A program made the position numbers and the translations under genes. 64,000 nucleotides of DNA from Doris montereyensis (taxonomy: Eukaryota > Mollusca > Gastropoda > Nudibranchia > Dorididae), in the NCBI GenBank assembly GCA_037039925.1, contig JAXRKP010000147.1, forward strand, positions 295,001 to 359,000. Reading direction: 5' to 3'. The notes under the pieces are model-generated. The model ran no database searches. It saw only the letters and a program-made list of their open reading frames with translations, and was not told the DNA's origin. Each line of letters begins with the position of its first letter. Position 1 is the stretch's first letter. Of this stretch, positions 10,195-21,030 are shown one piece after another.

Positions 10195-10604
10195 ATGGAT
10201 AATGTAAAATATATCTCAGTAGAAAATATTATTCTAGAAAATAAATCTTTATCCAATTATGATATTCTTCAGGCTGTTAAGGACATGAAAAAAAGAATTT
10301 CAGAGGTGTACATCTAAGAGACAAACTTTCATCTAAACCAAATAAAAAAGAATGTGGAATAATAAATTTAGCGGACAGTGAAGATTGGATTTGTTATTAT
10401 AAAAATATTAATAATAAATACTATTTTGACAGTTTTGATGTGAGATATCCTGATGAAATAGAAATTTATCTAGGAGAAGAATTAATAAAATACAATATTT
10501 ATAAAATACAAAGTTTTGATCAAGTTGTATGTGGTCATTTATATTTATACTTTCTTGTTAAAATATCGAAAGGAATGAAATTTGATGATATAATTTTTCT
10601 TTAA
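10195..10604 (+). pseudogene. Adenain-like cysteine protease (Polinton PRO), damaged
   Basis: Maturation protease of the adenovirus/Ulp1 type. From the ATG at 10195 the frame runs about 38 codons, then a 1-nt loss near 10300 (short T run) shifts it. The continuing frame reads RGVHLRDKLSSKP, KKECGIINLADSEDWICYYK, YYFDSFDVRYPDEI and QSFDQVVCGHLYLYFL. The FDSF Asp, the Gln, and the CGH nucleophile Cys are present. The catalytic His that normally precedes the Trp (HW) is absent: the sequence is EDW and appears short by a few residues. It ends 4 bp before the next plus-strand ORF. Confidence 0.85.
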
Positions 10605-10608
10605 TAAA

Positions 10609-11460
10609 ATGAGTGTTAATAAATTTGGACTAATGGATGATAGTGATGAAAAGGAAATTATTCCAATTCACAGTCATAGAGAAAACTTAAATGATTTAGA
10701 GAATGTCGATGGGTTTAATAAGAAAGGAAATAAAAAAGATATTTATGGAATGAGATTAAATAAAAAAGGAATTTATGAAAGAGTGAAAATCGATTTACCA
10801 GAAAATGAAAATATTTTTAAGAAAGATAAAGTTAAAAAAGATACCCCTTTAAACATTGTTTATCATCATAATAAATGGAAACTTATTCAAAGTAAACATG
10901 GTTGGGATATCAATTTTAAAGTTGAGAATAATTCAATTACATATAAATGTGAAAATAATATTATTCAAAAACTATTTAATTCTGGAAGTATGATTGGTTA
11001 TTATATTCCAGTAGAAGGATATGAAGATACAGCAATATTAACAAAACACGGGGGTAAATATTATATTGGTGCAAATAAAAAACATAAAGTTGAACCACAC
11101 CGCAGTTGTTTTATATTTAATACTAAACTACCAGCAGATATAAAAATATTAATAGATCCTCCTGTCGATTCTGTATTTGTCATTCATGGATATATTTCTG
11201 GTGAAAAAAAAAGTCTCAGAACCAATCTTAGAAGGGTTGAATATATGGATTGAAGATTTAAAAAAAATAAAGATCTTAGTATTAGAATAATAAAAACTAA
11301 GACCAGCTATGCAATAAAATATTCCCCAGAAGAATTAAAACTACAAGTTACTGGTGAGATAAGACTGAATAACATAACTATTTACAATGATGTTTATTAT
11401 ATAAATAAAATTGCTTTTTTAACAGAAAAAATAACCGATGAAGAAATTATGTTTGATTAA
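10609..11460 (+). pseudogene. Polinton protein of unknown function with in-frame TGA
   Basis: A 214-codon ORF (MSVNKFGLMDDSDEKEI...) ends at TGA 11251-11253. The same frame continues for 68 more sense codons (RFKKNKDLSIRIIK...) to TAA at 11458, which suggests a 283-residue original interrupted by one stop. The N-terminal 75 residues are highly charged (DLENVDGFNKKGNKKDIYG). The remainder is beta-rich (VYHHNKWKLIQSKHGWDINF, SGSMIGYYIPVEGYED). It sits between protease and major capsid genes with gaps of 4 and 17 bp, so it is probably co-transcribed and structural. No family was recognised. Confidence 0.75.
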
Positions 11461-11477
11461 AAAAATAATCTAAAAAA

Positions 11478-12817
11478 ATGGATAAGTTAAATCTGAGTGA
11501 AAATTTTATTATTGATGAAAGTATACAAGAGTATGAACTTCATGAATATACTCCTGATGTGGGTAGTTCTTCCTTAAACAAAAATAATGAAAGAAGAATT
11601 AAAATTAATAATCAGGATACGTTTTTAGGTATATCCGAAAGTTATTTAGAATTTGAAGGACAACTAGTTAGAGATAAAAATGGTGTTGAAAGTGATTATA
11701 AAGAAGAAGATAAAGTAGCATTGATCAATAATGCGTTGATGTATTTATTCAGTAATATTAAATATAAAGTAAGTGGATAAGGAATTGAAAGTTTAAGTTA
11801 TCCTGGAGAAATGACAACCATGATGGGGTATTTGAAATATTCAGAAGATTTTGAGAAAACCGAAGGAATAAATCAATTATGGTATAAAGATAAATCTAAT
11901 CAATTTGGCGGAAATGGATTCCTTATCAGACATTATTATATTATGGAAAAACCTAAACAAAAAGGAACCTTTAGTTTTTGCATTCCACTTAAACATATTT
12001 TTGGATTCTGTGAAACTTATAATAAGGTAATGTATGGATTTGAACATGAATTATCATTATACAGAAAACAATCTAGTAAAGATGCAGTGCATATTGAGTT
12101 TCAAAAGAATTAGAAACCACTGACAAAGATGGAAAAAAAGAAATTGAAACTGGTGTTACAATGACAAAAAGTGGAATGGTAAAATTGAATAAATTATCAT
12201 GGTTTGTTCCACATGTGAAACCAAGTCTAGAATATGAAAATAAATTTATGCAAGCAATAAAAAATAAAGTTAATTACACTATCGTTTATAAAAAACTACA
12301 TGGAGAAAATATTTCAATTCCACAAGGAAATACATTTGATTGGCGTCTATCAACAAGTAGCAATCCAGAAAAAACAAGATATATTATTATTGGATTTCAA
12401 ATAAATAAAGAACAGGATAAAGAATTTTTTAATAAAGCATTGTTTTGGCATGCTAATGTGAAAAACATTGTTGTAAGTTTAAATTCAAGAAGATATCCTG
12501 AAATAGATTATAATCTAAATTTTGATGAAAATCAATTTAGTAGAATGTTTAGAGAAGCTGTTAAGTTTAAAAAGAATTGTTTGGGTATGGATTCCACTCC
12601 TAATATTTTACCATTTGATTATAAAAATTTATATTCATTATTTGTTATTGATGTTAGTAATCAATCTGATAGTATTAAGGGTGGTATTACTGATATTACA
12701 GTTAAAATGAATTTTGATAAAAAATCTGAACCAAACATGGAAGCATATGCTATAATTGTTTCTGATAGAATTATACAATTCCAAAGTGATGGAAATACAT
12801 TTAAAATTCTACAATGA
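11478..12817 (+). pseudogene. Major capsid protein, double jelly roll (Polinton), broken
   Basis: About 445 codons in three segments. Segment 1 (11478-11780) contains FLGISESYLEFEGQLVRD and LINNALMYLFSNIKYKVSG and stops at in-frame TAA 11778. Segment 2, same frame, has MMGYLKYSEDF, INQLWYKDKSN and KGTFSFCIPLKHIFGFC, then a frame change near 12105. Segment 3 to 12817 contains KLNKLSWFVPHV, FDWRLSTSSNPEKTR, RRYPEIDYNLNF and FVIDVSNQSDSIKGGI. These match the Polinton/adintovirus MCP that forms pseudo-hexameric trimers in an icosahedral shell. The end overlaps the PolB stop by 9 bp in a tail-to-tail arrangement. Confidence 0.93.
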
Positions 12818-15800
12818 TTTATAAAAAGGAAGTGTATTCATTCCATCCTCTAAAATATATCTTTTATCATCAAATGGTGACATACTTTTTTTATTTACTT
12901 CATTTGTAAACATTTCATGTTTTTCAGAATTCATTGTATACAGTGTATTCATTTTAATTTCTTTATTAAATAAACAATTTTTATAATCATCAAATTTTAT
13001 ATCTTTTTCAATAGTTGTTTTTTCAATTCCTTTTAATTTTTTTATTTCTTTTAAATCTGTCATTGTGAATGAATATGCTTTACTCCTTAAAAATACAATT
13101 TCATTCATAATTTTTCCATTTAATTCATCTTTAAATTTTCCAATTACTTTTTTATTTTTAGTTGAATGTAAATGATGTTCTTTAGGATAATCTAATACTT
13201 CTTTTAAATCTTCATAAACATCTTTTGTTTTAATAGATAGGAAAATATGTTCGTTTTGTATCAGTGTATCTGACGCAACTAATTCATTATTAGGCCATAA
13301 CTCATTAACAACATCATAGTAAAATTGATACATTAATAATTTACTATAATCTAAAATACACATTCCTAACTAAATTGGTTTATTAAATTTTAATAGATGT
13401 TACATTATTAATTATTCCAACAAAATTATCATTAAATATTACTGAATCTTTAAAGTTCGGTTTGTTAATATGTTTTTGTATTTCTTTTTATTTATAAATA
13501 ATTTTATTTCACTTCTATTTCTTATGTTTTCCATTGTTTTTCCATAAAAAGCATTATTCATTAATTTCCATAAATCTTTTTCAAATGATGATTTTGATTT
13601 AGTTCTTTGTTCAGTATTAAAATCAATATATTTTTTTAACCAATCAGATTCATTGAATGAAATTGTTCTATATACTTTTTTAACTTTCATTCCTAATTTT
13701 ATATATTCTTTTAAAATACTATGATGTATAATATATTTATTTTTATCTTTTAATGTTAAAAATAATTTTTATTCATTTCCTAAAGTTCTATCTTCTTTTT
13801 CTAATAAATCTAATTGATGATCTGAAAGTTCTTCTTTAGTTATTTTCATTTTTTCAGGAGCTAATGGATATTTTATTGTTTTCAATTTTGCTTTCTTTGT
13901 ATATTCAAGATCACATTCAATAATACATCCTCTACCTTGTAAATAATATTCTTCATCATTTTCCTATTTGAAATCTCCTGTTGGTAGTTTTTGACTCATT
14001 GCCCATCCATATAAATTATTAGCATCTAAATATAGAAGATATTTTTCTTTTAGAAAATCATTTAAATTGCTTCCGTTTTTGATTATTTCTAAACATTCTT
14101 CCATTTCGTGTTTATCAATTATTCTTCCATCATTATCATAGTTAGATGTATATTTATTATATGCTTTAACATATCTAGGTCCTAATACTCCTGAAAATCC
14201 TCCACTTAAGCCCTTTTTCAAACATTAATAACATATCATTATCTGTAAGTAATTCTAATTATACTCCAGCGTATTTCAAACCACATTGCCATGTTAATCC
14301 AGGAGCTGAATAACAGTAACAAGGATCTATTTCATGGTGTTTCAGAAAGAACTCTCTTAACTTTTCAAAAAGCATCTGCAAGAATTAATACATCTGTTTT
14401 TAGATATAATTCATGATAATTTTTAAATGTTTTACAATCATAATATTGCCAAACTTTTTAGCATGATTACAATCATTTTTTGTTATGCCTTCTTTTTTAA
14501 TGTTGAATAAAAAATTTCTAATGGTGGTAATTCTGTTTCATTTAATCTATCAATTGAATCAATATACTCATATGGAAAACACCTTTTTGTTTTAATAAAT
14601 CTATCCCATTTATATTTTCAGATAATATTGGAAATTCATCTAATGATTCTGCTATCCCTGCTAATCCTTTACTTAAAAATCTATATGAATCTAAAAATCT
14701 TAACTACCAAATTCTATTGAAATATATTCTTCAGAAGTCTTCGATAATACTTTACCTTTATTATAATCATCTTCATATTTCATTAACTCTTTTATGATGA
14801 AGTGAAAATCATAATTAGATCCATTATGAAAAAACACTGGAATTAATTTAGTTGATTTACCTTCTTTTGTATTACATGATTGACATGCTGCTCCTCTATA
14901 TTTGGATGTATAATGATTATGTTCAATTATTTTACAAAATATCATCTGTGAATTCAATTCCACACATGTAACAATTAGTTGTATTATCATGTTCTTTAAT
15001 TTGTTTAGGTGTTAATTTATGTTTAGCTTTTTCATGGCGACTTAAATTAGATATTATATCATCATAAATCGTGAGAATATTTTTAGTATATTTTACATAA
15101 ATGCCAAAATTATTAATTTCTTGTTTAAATATTTTATTTGTATATGAATATTTTGAATTGATTTAACAGTATGAATAGGAATATTATTAGATTCAAAGTC
15201 AGAATATAATGCAATTGGCAATCTAGATTTATAATGATAATTTAAATTTAAGAATATTATAATTTTCTTTTGGCATTATAGTATTACAGTGTTTATGATT
15301 TAAACATATTTCTCTATGGTTATCTAATGTGTCTTTTCTACTAAATGTAGTCATACAATTCCTACAAACAAAAGATTGATTTTTGGATTTATCACAAAGA
15401 AAACTATCAAGATTTTTTATTAAACAGCAATGTGTATTTGTTTCATTTTCTAAATATAATAAATCAACAATAATATTTTCATGTGTTACATCTGAAGTAT
15501 AAATTGGATAGATAGATAACTTATCTTTTGAATTATTTAGAGCAAATACATTTATATTTAAACCAATATTATTTTTTTCAACTTTTGGAATATCTTTAAT
15601 ACATACAGGATATTGTATTCCAGTCATATTAATCTATCTTCATATTTTTATATTTCGCTAATCTATTTACATGAACATCAGCTGATACTTTTGATAATAT
15701 AGATCTTATGAAACATTTATTATCATTTATGTTTTTAACGTTAATTATATTACGAGATTTAAATGGAGTAGGAACATAAGATGATGCTTTTAGATAACCA

Positions 15801-16159
15801 ACTTTATATATTTTTACTTCTGATTGAATTATTCTATCAAATATAAATACACTACCTCTTTCTTGAAAGTTATCTATCCATGCATTAAAAATGTTTGGTA
15901 GATTATCAAAATATTTATAAATATTATTCTTAGATTTTATAGTTTGTATTGGTGCATTATAATAAGTAGTTACTATATAAAATGCTATTGGTGTTCTGAA
16001 TTCACATGATAGAATTATTTTAAGTTTTATTGGTGTGTTAGTTAAATCAACTTTATCTTTAAGTTGTTTAATATATTCAATATAATCCTCTTGATCTATA
16101 TCATCAATAATATATTCCTGAATAATATCATCAAATCGTTTGGTTTTTATAGGAGCCAT
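12809..16159 (-). pseudogene. Protein-primed DNA polymerase B (Polinton pPolB), broken
   Basis: About 1,115 codons in at least six frame blocks; length fits the family (roughly 1,000-1,300). The start is taken at MAPIKTKRFDD (ATG 16159). N-terminal region 15229-16150 includes a C2H2-like finger (FVCRNCMTTFSRKDTLDNH). The 3'-5' exonuclease motif is FHNGSNYDFHFIIKEL (about 14785-14835). Palm approach: DPCYCYSAPGLTW (about 14290-14330); motif A: YLLYLDANNLYGWAM (about 13995-14040); motif B: KLMNNAFYGKTMENIRNR (about 13500-13565). Motif C, normally YTDTDS, is degenerate (VASDTLIQ, about 13250-13280). KAYSF and KGIEKTTIEKDI follow. It would replicate the element from a terminal protein. Confidence 0.93.
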
Positions 16160-16160
16160 T

Positions 16161-16375
16161 TTATAGGAAACATTTTTGATAATTAGTTTGATAGGTTGGA
16201 TTTCTTTCAATAAACCCATTATATTTTTCTTTATTATTTTGATAATGATTACGTTTTGCTGGTTTTCTACATTCCTTACATTGGGAATTTACTCCACATG
16301 GTTTAGTATTGTTTTTATGATATTCATTAATCGTTTTAAATTGACAACATTTAGTGCAAGTATTTCCCTCTCCAT
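16161..16375 (-). pseudogene. Zinc-finger protein preceding PolB
   Basis: From ATG 16375 the first codons shift frame at a GGG run; after that the frame reads NTCTKCCQFKTINEYHKNN, CGVNSQCKECRKPAKRNHY and ends at TAA 16161, two bases before the PolB ATG. CxKC...CxxC plus Y..N.E is the zinc finger often found ahead of HNH nucleases and in small virus proteins; no HNH catalytic part is visible. A DNA-binding accessory role for the polymerase block is inference from position. Confidence 0.6.
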
Positions 16376-16392
16376 TTCTTACTATTTAAAAA

Positions 16393-16991
16393 ATGGACAC
16401 CAATAAATTACAAAAATTAATTAGTGATATTCTCAGAGAATATATACCTAAAAGTAAACTATCTAAATTTTATATTCAACTCAATAACTATGGTATTAAC
16501 ACTTCTAACTTTAATGATATCATTAACGAAAAAGAAATAAAACCAAACAGACAAAAATTCCTATTGATAAATTAAGAAAAAGATTATTTACTAAAATTGA
16601 AAAAGTAGATAAACCTAGTTGAGAAATTAATAATACATCTGATATTGAAGAAGTACTTGATCTATGTGATAACATTATGAATAAAATAAAATATGTAGAT
16701 AAGAAAAATAAATTATATTATTATCATCTTGGAAAATATTTAGAATTATTAAAATTACTTTGTACTATTGATAAAACTAATGATGAATATAATATATTTA
16801 TTGAGGAAAGATATAAAATAAAAGTATTAACATTAATTAAATATATTAAGTTTTATAATCTATGTATGAAATGTTCAGAATTATTAGAATGTGATTTAGG
16901 GTTTGCAGAGATTATGAATAATATACCTGAAATTAATGAAATCCTCCTCAGAGGAGTTTTACATAATCCTGTATTGAAGTTGTGTGTTTAG
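16393..16991 (+). pseudogene. Unknown plus-strand Polinton gene, helical, broken
   Basis: Starts MDTNKLQKLISDILREYIPK only 17 bp from the divergent zinc-finger gene. The first frame stops at 16575. A shifted frame continues from about 16550 with KLRKRLFTKIEKVDKPS, hits TGA at 16620, then continues in frame (NNTSDIEEVLDLCDNIMNK, LYYYHLGKYLELLKLLCTI, NLCMKCSELLECDLGFAEI) to TAG 16991. Predominantly Lys/Leu/Ile-rich and likely alpha-helical, with a CMKC motif. I do not recognise a family. It is the only plus-strand gene in the right half, placed between PolB and the minor structural genes. Confidence 0.55.
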
Positions 16992-17015
16992 CAAGAATTT
17001 GTCTAGATCTAGCAT

Positions 17016-17216
17016 CTAAACCATTACCTTTGTTAGGTGGAATATTTTATCAATAAATTTTTGTGATCCTCTATTACCTACTTCAGTTAATGCTTTTTTA
17101 GCAACGTTGGTTGCAACTTCTTTTGTAACAGCGCTAGTAACTGCAGACATTAATGAATCTATAATTCCTTCACCTTTATAATAACCATTACGTTTACTTT
17201 TTTCATAATAATACAT
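17016..17216 (-). CDS. Small minor-capsid-like protein
   Basis: About 66 residues if started at ATG 17216 (MYYYEKSKRNGYYKGEGII); an upstream ATG at 17282 would add a hydrophobic stretch. The core DSLMSAVTSAVTKEVATNV followed by AKKALTEVGNRGSQ is an amphipathic Ala/Val-rich segment preceded by a Gly-rich basic N-terminus, resembling small pX/pVI-like virion proteins of adenovirus-type elements. It lies at the 3' end of the structural block. The function is inference. Confidence 0.5.
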   Translation of the reverse strand: MYYYEKSKRNGYYKGEGIIDSLMSAVTSAVTKEVATNVAKKALTEVGNRGSQKFIDKIFHLTKVMV

Positions 17217-17271
17217 TTTTAATAGTAAAAAAATTAATTTATTATTCATCATTTGCTTTATCATTAAGATT

Positions 17272-18040
17272 TTAAAGTTCATTCTTATTAATAAGTTTCT
17301 TCTGATATAACGCTTTAAATATTTCTTTTAATTCTTGTTCTAATCCATTATTACCAGCTTCTTTTTCTGTAAATAATAAATCCATTCTTTTGATTAATTC
17401 AACAGGATCATAAGGAATTATAATTGTATTAATTCCCTCACCTGTATATAATTCCTTTGCTACTCTACCCAAAATACTTTTCCATTTCTTCCCACCGTTA
17501 GATTTTAATCTACCTGTTTCCGAATTTTTAAGTACATTGGTTTCTTTCATGATTTCGTTATATTTATCATAACCACTTGAAGTAAAATCATCTGGTTCTT
17601 TTACCATTAGTAAATTCAATAATCCTTTTGTTCCTTGAAATTTTTTATCATTAATAATTATATCATTATTAACAACTTTGATTTCTTTATCACCTATATA
17701 GAATTTTCCTTTATCTATCTTTTTACCATATGTTACATCACTATCTTTTTGTCCTAAATATTCTCTAGGTAAATCTCCTAGAACACAATGTTTCATCAGA
17801 TTCAATTGCAAGTCTTTTCTCTATTGCTTTTGTAAACATATTATTTTGAATAGCTAAAATTTTATTTTGTTCATCTTGTTTTCAATCAATGGTTGCAGTT
17901 GTTTTACAACTTCTTCCTTTTTATATTCATCACCAAATTCTTTCTGATATAAATCTATTTTTTAACTCTCTTTTTGTTTTTAAATATTCAGCAACTAATT
18001 CGTTACGGTTCTCAGCAGTTAATTCTTTTGTGAAAGACAT
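17272..18040 (-). pseudogene. Conserved Polinton protein of unknown function
   Basis: Starts MSFTKELTAENRNELVAEYL at 18040. An N-terminal coiled-coil-like region is broken by frameshifts (EEVVKQLQPLIENKQDEQNK; KILAIQNNMFTKAIEKRLAI), then an intact frame from 17811 reads LGDLPREYLGQKDSDVTYGK, GTKGLLNLLMVKEPDDFTS, SNGGKKWKSILGRVAKELY and LLFTEKEAGNNGLEQEL. The GPLPREYL, TYGI, GTxGLxxLL and EAGN blocks recur in Polinton-derived proteins of many invertebrates and I recognise the pattern, but no biochemical role is known to me. It precedes the small pX-like ORF. Confidence 0.7.
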
Positions 18041-18050
18041 TTTAATTACA

Positions 18051-18690
18051 TTATTTTTTTTTTAGCTTATTCATCATATCATTAATTGATTTTAACAAAG
18101 ATTCTTTTAATTCATTTTTTTCCTTTTTTTCGTCTAATTTATTATTCTTATTTCTTTGAATATCTTCTTTACAAAATTGATAATGACTTTGTTCTTTTAA
18201 GATTAGATCAAATTCTTCATTTGAAATATGATTATTATTTAATGCTTTAGATAAAAGTGATTGAACAGTATTTAATTTATTTTGACTTAGATTATATATA
18301 TTACGATGCTTTTGTTCTTTAATTTTAAACTTCTTAATTAATTTATTTGTAATAATACTGAATACTCCAGCGCCAGCAGAAACAGCTCCTAAAATAACAG
18401 ATACTGGAATTAGAACTACTGTTGATATAGTAGAAATACTCGCAACTCCAGATGCAGTAGAAACAACATTTAATCCATAATTTGTGTAATGTAAAGCATT
18501 TATTGCTTTCGAATATTTCTTACTTAAACTTCTTCTAATTTCACAATTTTTTCTAACTCATTCTTAATATCTTTTATATGCTCTAATCTAATATTTGAAG
18601 TAGTATTATCTATATAAACATTTTCGATTGAGGCGCAGTTGGCTCTTTATTCAATCAGGGGTAAATCTTCTCAACTTCAATCTCATCCAT
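18051..18690 (-). pseudogene. Polinton protein with glycine/alanine-rich hydrophobic hairpin
   Basis: From MDEIEVEKIYP (ATG 18690) the frame meets an early TGA and further shifts. The better preserved part reads KYSKAINALHYTNYGLNVVS, TASGVASISTISTVVLIPVS, VILGAVSAGAGVFSIITNKL, then a charged helix (KLNTVQSLLSKALNNNHISN; EEFDLILKEQSHYQF) and a Lys-rich tail ending at 18051. Two adjacent small-residue hydrophobic stretches look like a membrane hairpin. Similar proteins occur in cnidarian and mollusc Polintons; a membrane or virion role is inferred only. Confidence 0.6.
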
Positions 18691-18730
18691 TTTTTATTGG
18701 ATAAAAAATAAATCATTAAGATAAAATATT

Positions 18731-19293
18731 TTAGAATGGAATATCTTTTACTAAATCACCAATAACGCCACTTCCATCATACCATTCATTACCATCATTT
18801 CTTAAAAGACACCATCACCAGCAGTTTCTAATTCTGGTACTTGTTTTTGAGATAAATATAATCCTGATCCATGATTTTTAATTTTTACAATATTTCCATT
18901 CCGTTTTAAGTATAACCCACTACGTAATATCTTGTTAACAGCTGTAGATGCCAATTCTGATAATGCACCAATTCCTAATGCTTTTCCCACAGCAGGTAAA
19001 ATTGTTTTTGCTGCTGGCAATAAGAATTTCATTAAAGCACTAAGAAATCCTCCTTCTACTTTATCTTTATTATATTTTAATTGTGCTTTTGATAGTTTTA
19101 TATTAACAGACTTATGGTTATCAAATGCTTTAATAATTTTGTTTATTTGTGATTGTGTTAATGCTATTTTATCATTACCATCAGAATCAACTCTAATAGT
19201 GACAGATTCATTATTTTTCATTACAAGTTGAATTTTCTTTTTCTGATTATCACTTATGTTTAGAAGTGCTTCTGTATATTTTGTTTCGCTCAT
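18731..19293 (-). pseudogene. pVI/pX-like minor capsid candidate
   Basis: Main frame 18802-19293 begins MSETKYTEALLNISDNQKK. The N-terminal half has repeats of a Q/K-x-x-I element (ALTQSQINKIIKAFDNHKS; VNIKLSKAQLKYNKDKVEGG). Next comes a hydrophobic Leu/Ala/Pro segment FLSALMKFLLPAAKTILPAV and GKALGIGALSELAS, then two GLYL boxes. A 1-nt slip near 18806 hides a natural C-terminus (NEWYDGSGVIGDLVKDIPF) ending at 18731. The Gly-Gly-Phe-Leu amphipathic segment is typical of Polinton minor capsid proteins compared with adenovirus pVI/pX. Its start overlaps the stop of the penton-like gene. Confidence 0.6.
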
Positions 19294-20238
19294 TTTCTAA
19301 TGTGAAATTTGAGATAACTATTTTTAAGATTAATATTATTTCCATCTTTATCTTTTATTTCAACTTTTAAGTTTTTTAATTTATCCTTAATTGGATGATA
19401 AATAAGTATATTTGGTTTTTCATTTATTTTACGTGAAGAATTTAAGAATAAATAAACGAATAGTGATTCTAAATTGTTAAAGTAATTATTTTCAATGCAA
19501 GTAAGATGAACATTAATTATATCATAAAATATTGGAAATTTAAAATTATTTTCTGATTCATATTCTTTATTTTCTGTTTGACTACCATATACTTTTGCTT
19601 CAAACCCTAAGATTTTTCCAATACTGTTTGGATGTGTAAACCTAACTCTTGTGTTTTTTCTTAATTCTAATATATTTGTATTAGGACCAATCGAAATATT
19701 AAATAATTTCCCCCCCGCCAATAAAAAGAAGACCTGCTGCTTTAAGCGTGTCTTCCATGTATGGTTTACATTCACTAAAAAGAATATTAAGCTGTATTAA
19801 ATCATGACAACCTTCTCTAATTGTAATTGTTTTCCATTCACCATGATTGTTAGAGTATTCAATAACAATATTAGTATTATTAATATTAAACAATTTATTT
19901 GCATTAAATTCCATCAATGCAATCTCACAATTATCACAATCAATCGGCGTTTCAAATGTTTTAGTTAAAGAATCATTAAGTAAAACAATATAACTTTCTT
20001 TTTTAAACCATTCAATACATTTTTTTCCATCTTATTATTATCTCTTAAAACAGTCATTAATTTTCTTTTGATTTCCTTTTGATTTTTTTCTAAGTTTATC
20101 AATAATTCTATTTTCAAGTTCATTATTTTTTTCTAGTTTTTCTAATAACTTTTCCCCATATCATCTTCCAGTATTGACATTTTTTTTTTCACTTTCATCA
20201 TTATAATAACCACTGAATCCAAATTTATGTGTTGCCAT
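19290..20238 (-). pseudogene. Penton-like (single jelly roll) minor capsid protein, copy 1
   Basis: Begins MATHKFGFSGYYNDESEKK at 20238, then a broken helical linker (EKLEKNNELENRIIDKL). The conserved part is in two frames, 19699-19917 (LMEFNANKLFNINNTNIVIE; ITIREGCHDLIQLNILF) and 19290-19775 (RVRFTHPNSIGKILGF; NILIYHPIKDKLKNLKVEIKD). NSIGKILGF plus the C-terminal beta strands align block for block with the next upstream gene. Polinton penton proteins would occupy the fivefold vertices; assignment is from recurring family pattern. Confidence 0.6.
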
Positions 20239-20249
20239 TTTTCATTAGA

Positions 20250-21028
20250 TTATTTTTGTCTTAGATGAAATCTAATAGTAATTATTTCTCCTCTAAAATC
20301 AAGTAGAAACTTATTTTGATCAGTTATTTTAACATGAAAATCTCTTATATTATGTAATGCTATAGGAAGATAAATTGGATTTGTTGGTTTTTGGATTATT
20401 TTATATCCAGGTGATACTTTCGGGAAAAATGAATAAATAACAACTTCTCGAGTTCCATTTACAATTGAACCATTAATAACATTAATATGAATAAAGATAG
20501 TATTAATTGCTAGAATATTTACTGCATTTTCAGATTCATATATTCCTGAGCCATAAACATCATTAGTAAAACCTAAGACCCTTTTAATACTACTGTTATG
20601 AGAAAACTTAACTTTATATCCAGTTTTAATATCTAGAATTCATTTTAATGTATTCAGATTTGATTTTAAAGTGAATGCATCATCATCATCATTCTCTTTC
20701 AATTGTCTTTCTATTGTTTTATCTAAACCTTTAAATTCATATGACCCCTTCGGAAAAGTGATAATTTTATTTTCTGAATTGCTTTCATATTCAATTATAT
20801 TATTATGTGATGATATATTTGGAATTGAGTAATAAGTCTCTAGATCTACTAATGCAATTTCATATTGTCTAGTTCTATCCAATTGTAATGGAGGGTTAAA
20901 TGTGGTGTTGAATTCTGATTCATTCCTACTAACAATTATCCGATAATCTTCTTTTGGAGATGTATTATTAATTAACTGTTTTAATAATTCATTATTTTCT
21001 TTTAATATTTCTTTTTTTCATTATCCAT
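20250..21028 (-). pseudogene. Penton-like minor capsid protein, copy 2
   Basis: Starts at ATG 21028, three bases before the ATPase stop, with an immediate slip in an A run. It reads LLKQLINNTSPKEDYRIIVS, NPPLQLDRTRQYEIALVDL, ETYYSIPNISSHNN, a frame change near 20640, then KVKFSHNSSIKRVLGFTNDV, EVVIYSFFPKVSPGYKII, QKPTNPIYLPIALHNIRDF and a FRGEIITIRFHLRQK end at 20250. It is the better preserved paralogue of 19290-20238: YEIALVDLE matches CEIALMEFN, and SSIKRVLGF matches NSIGKILGF. Two adjacent paralogues suggest duplication within the element's structural block. Confidence 0.65.
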
Positions 21029-21030
21029 TT

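Noticed and set aside
18932..19231. Plus-strand 99-codon ORF
   Set aside because: Antisense shadow of the minor capsid candidate at 18731-19293.
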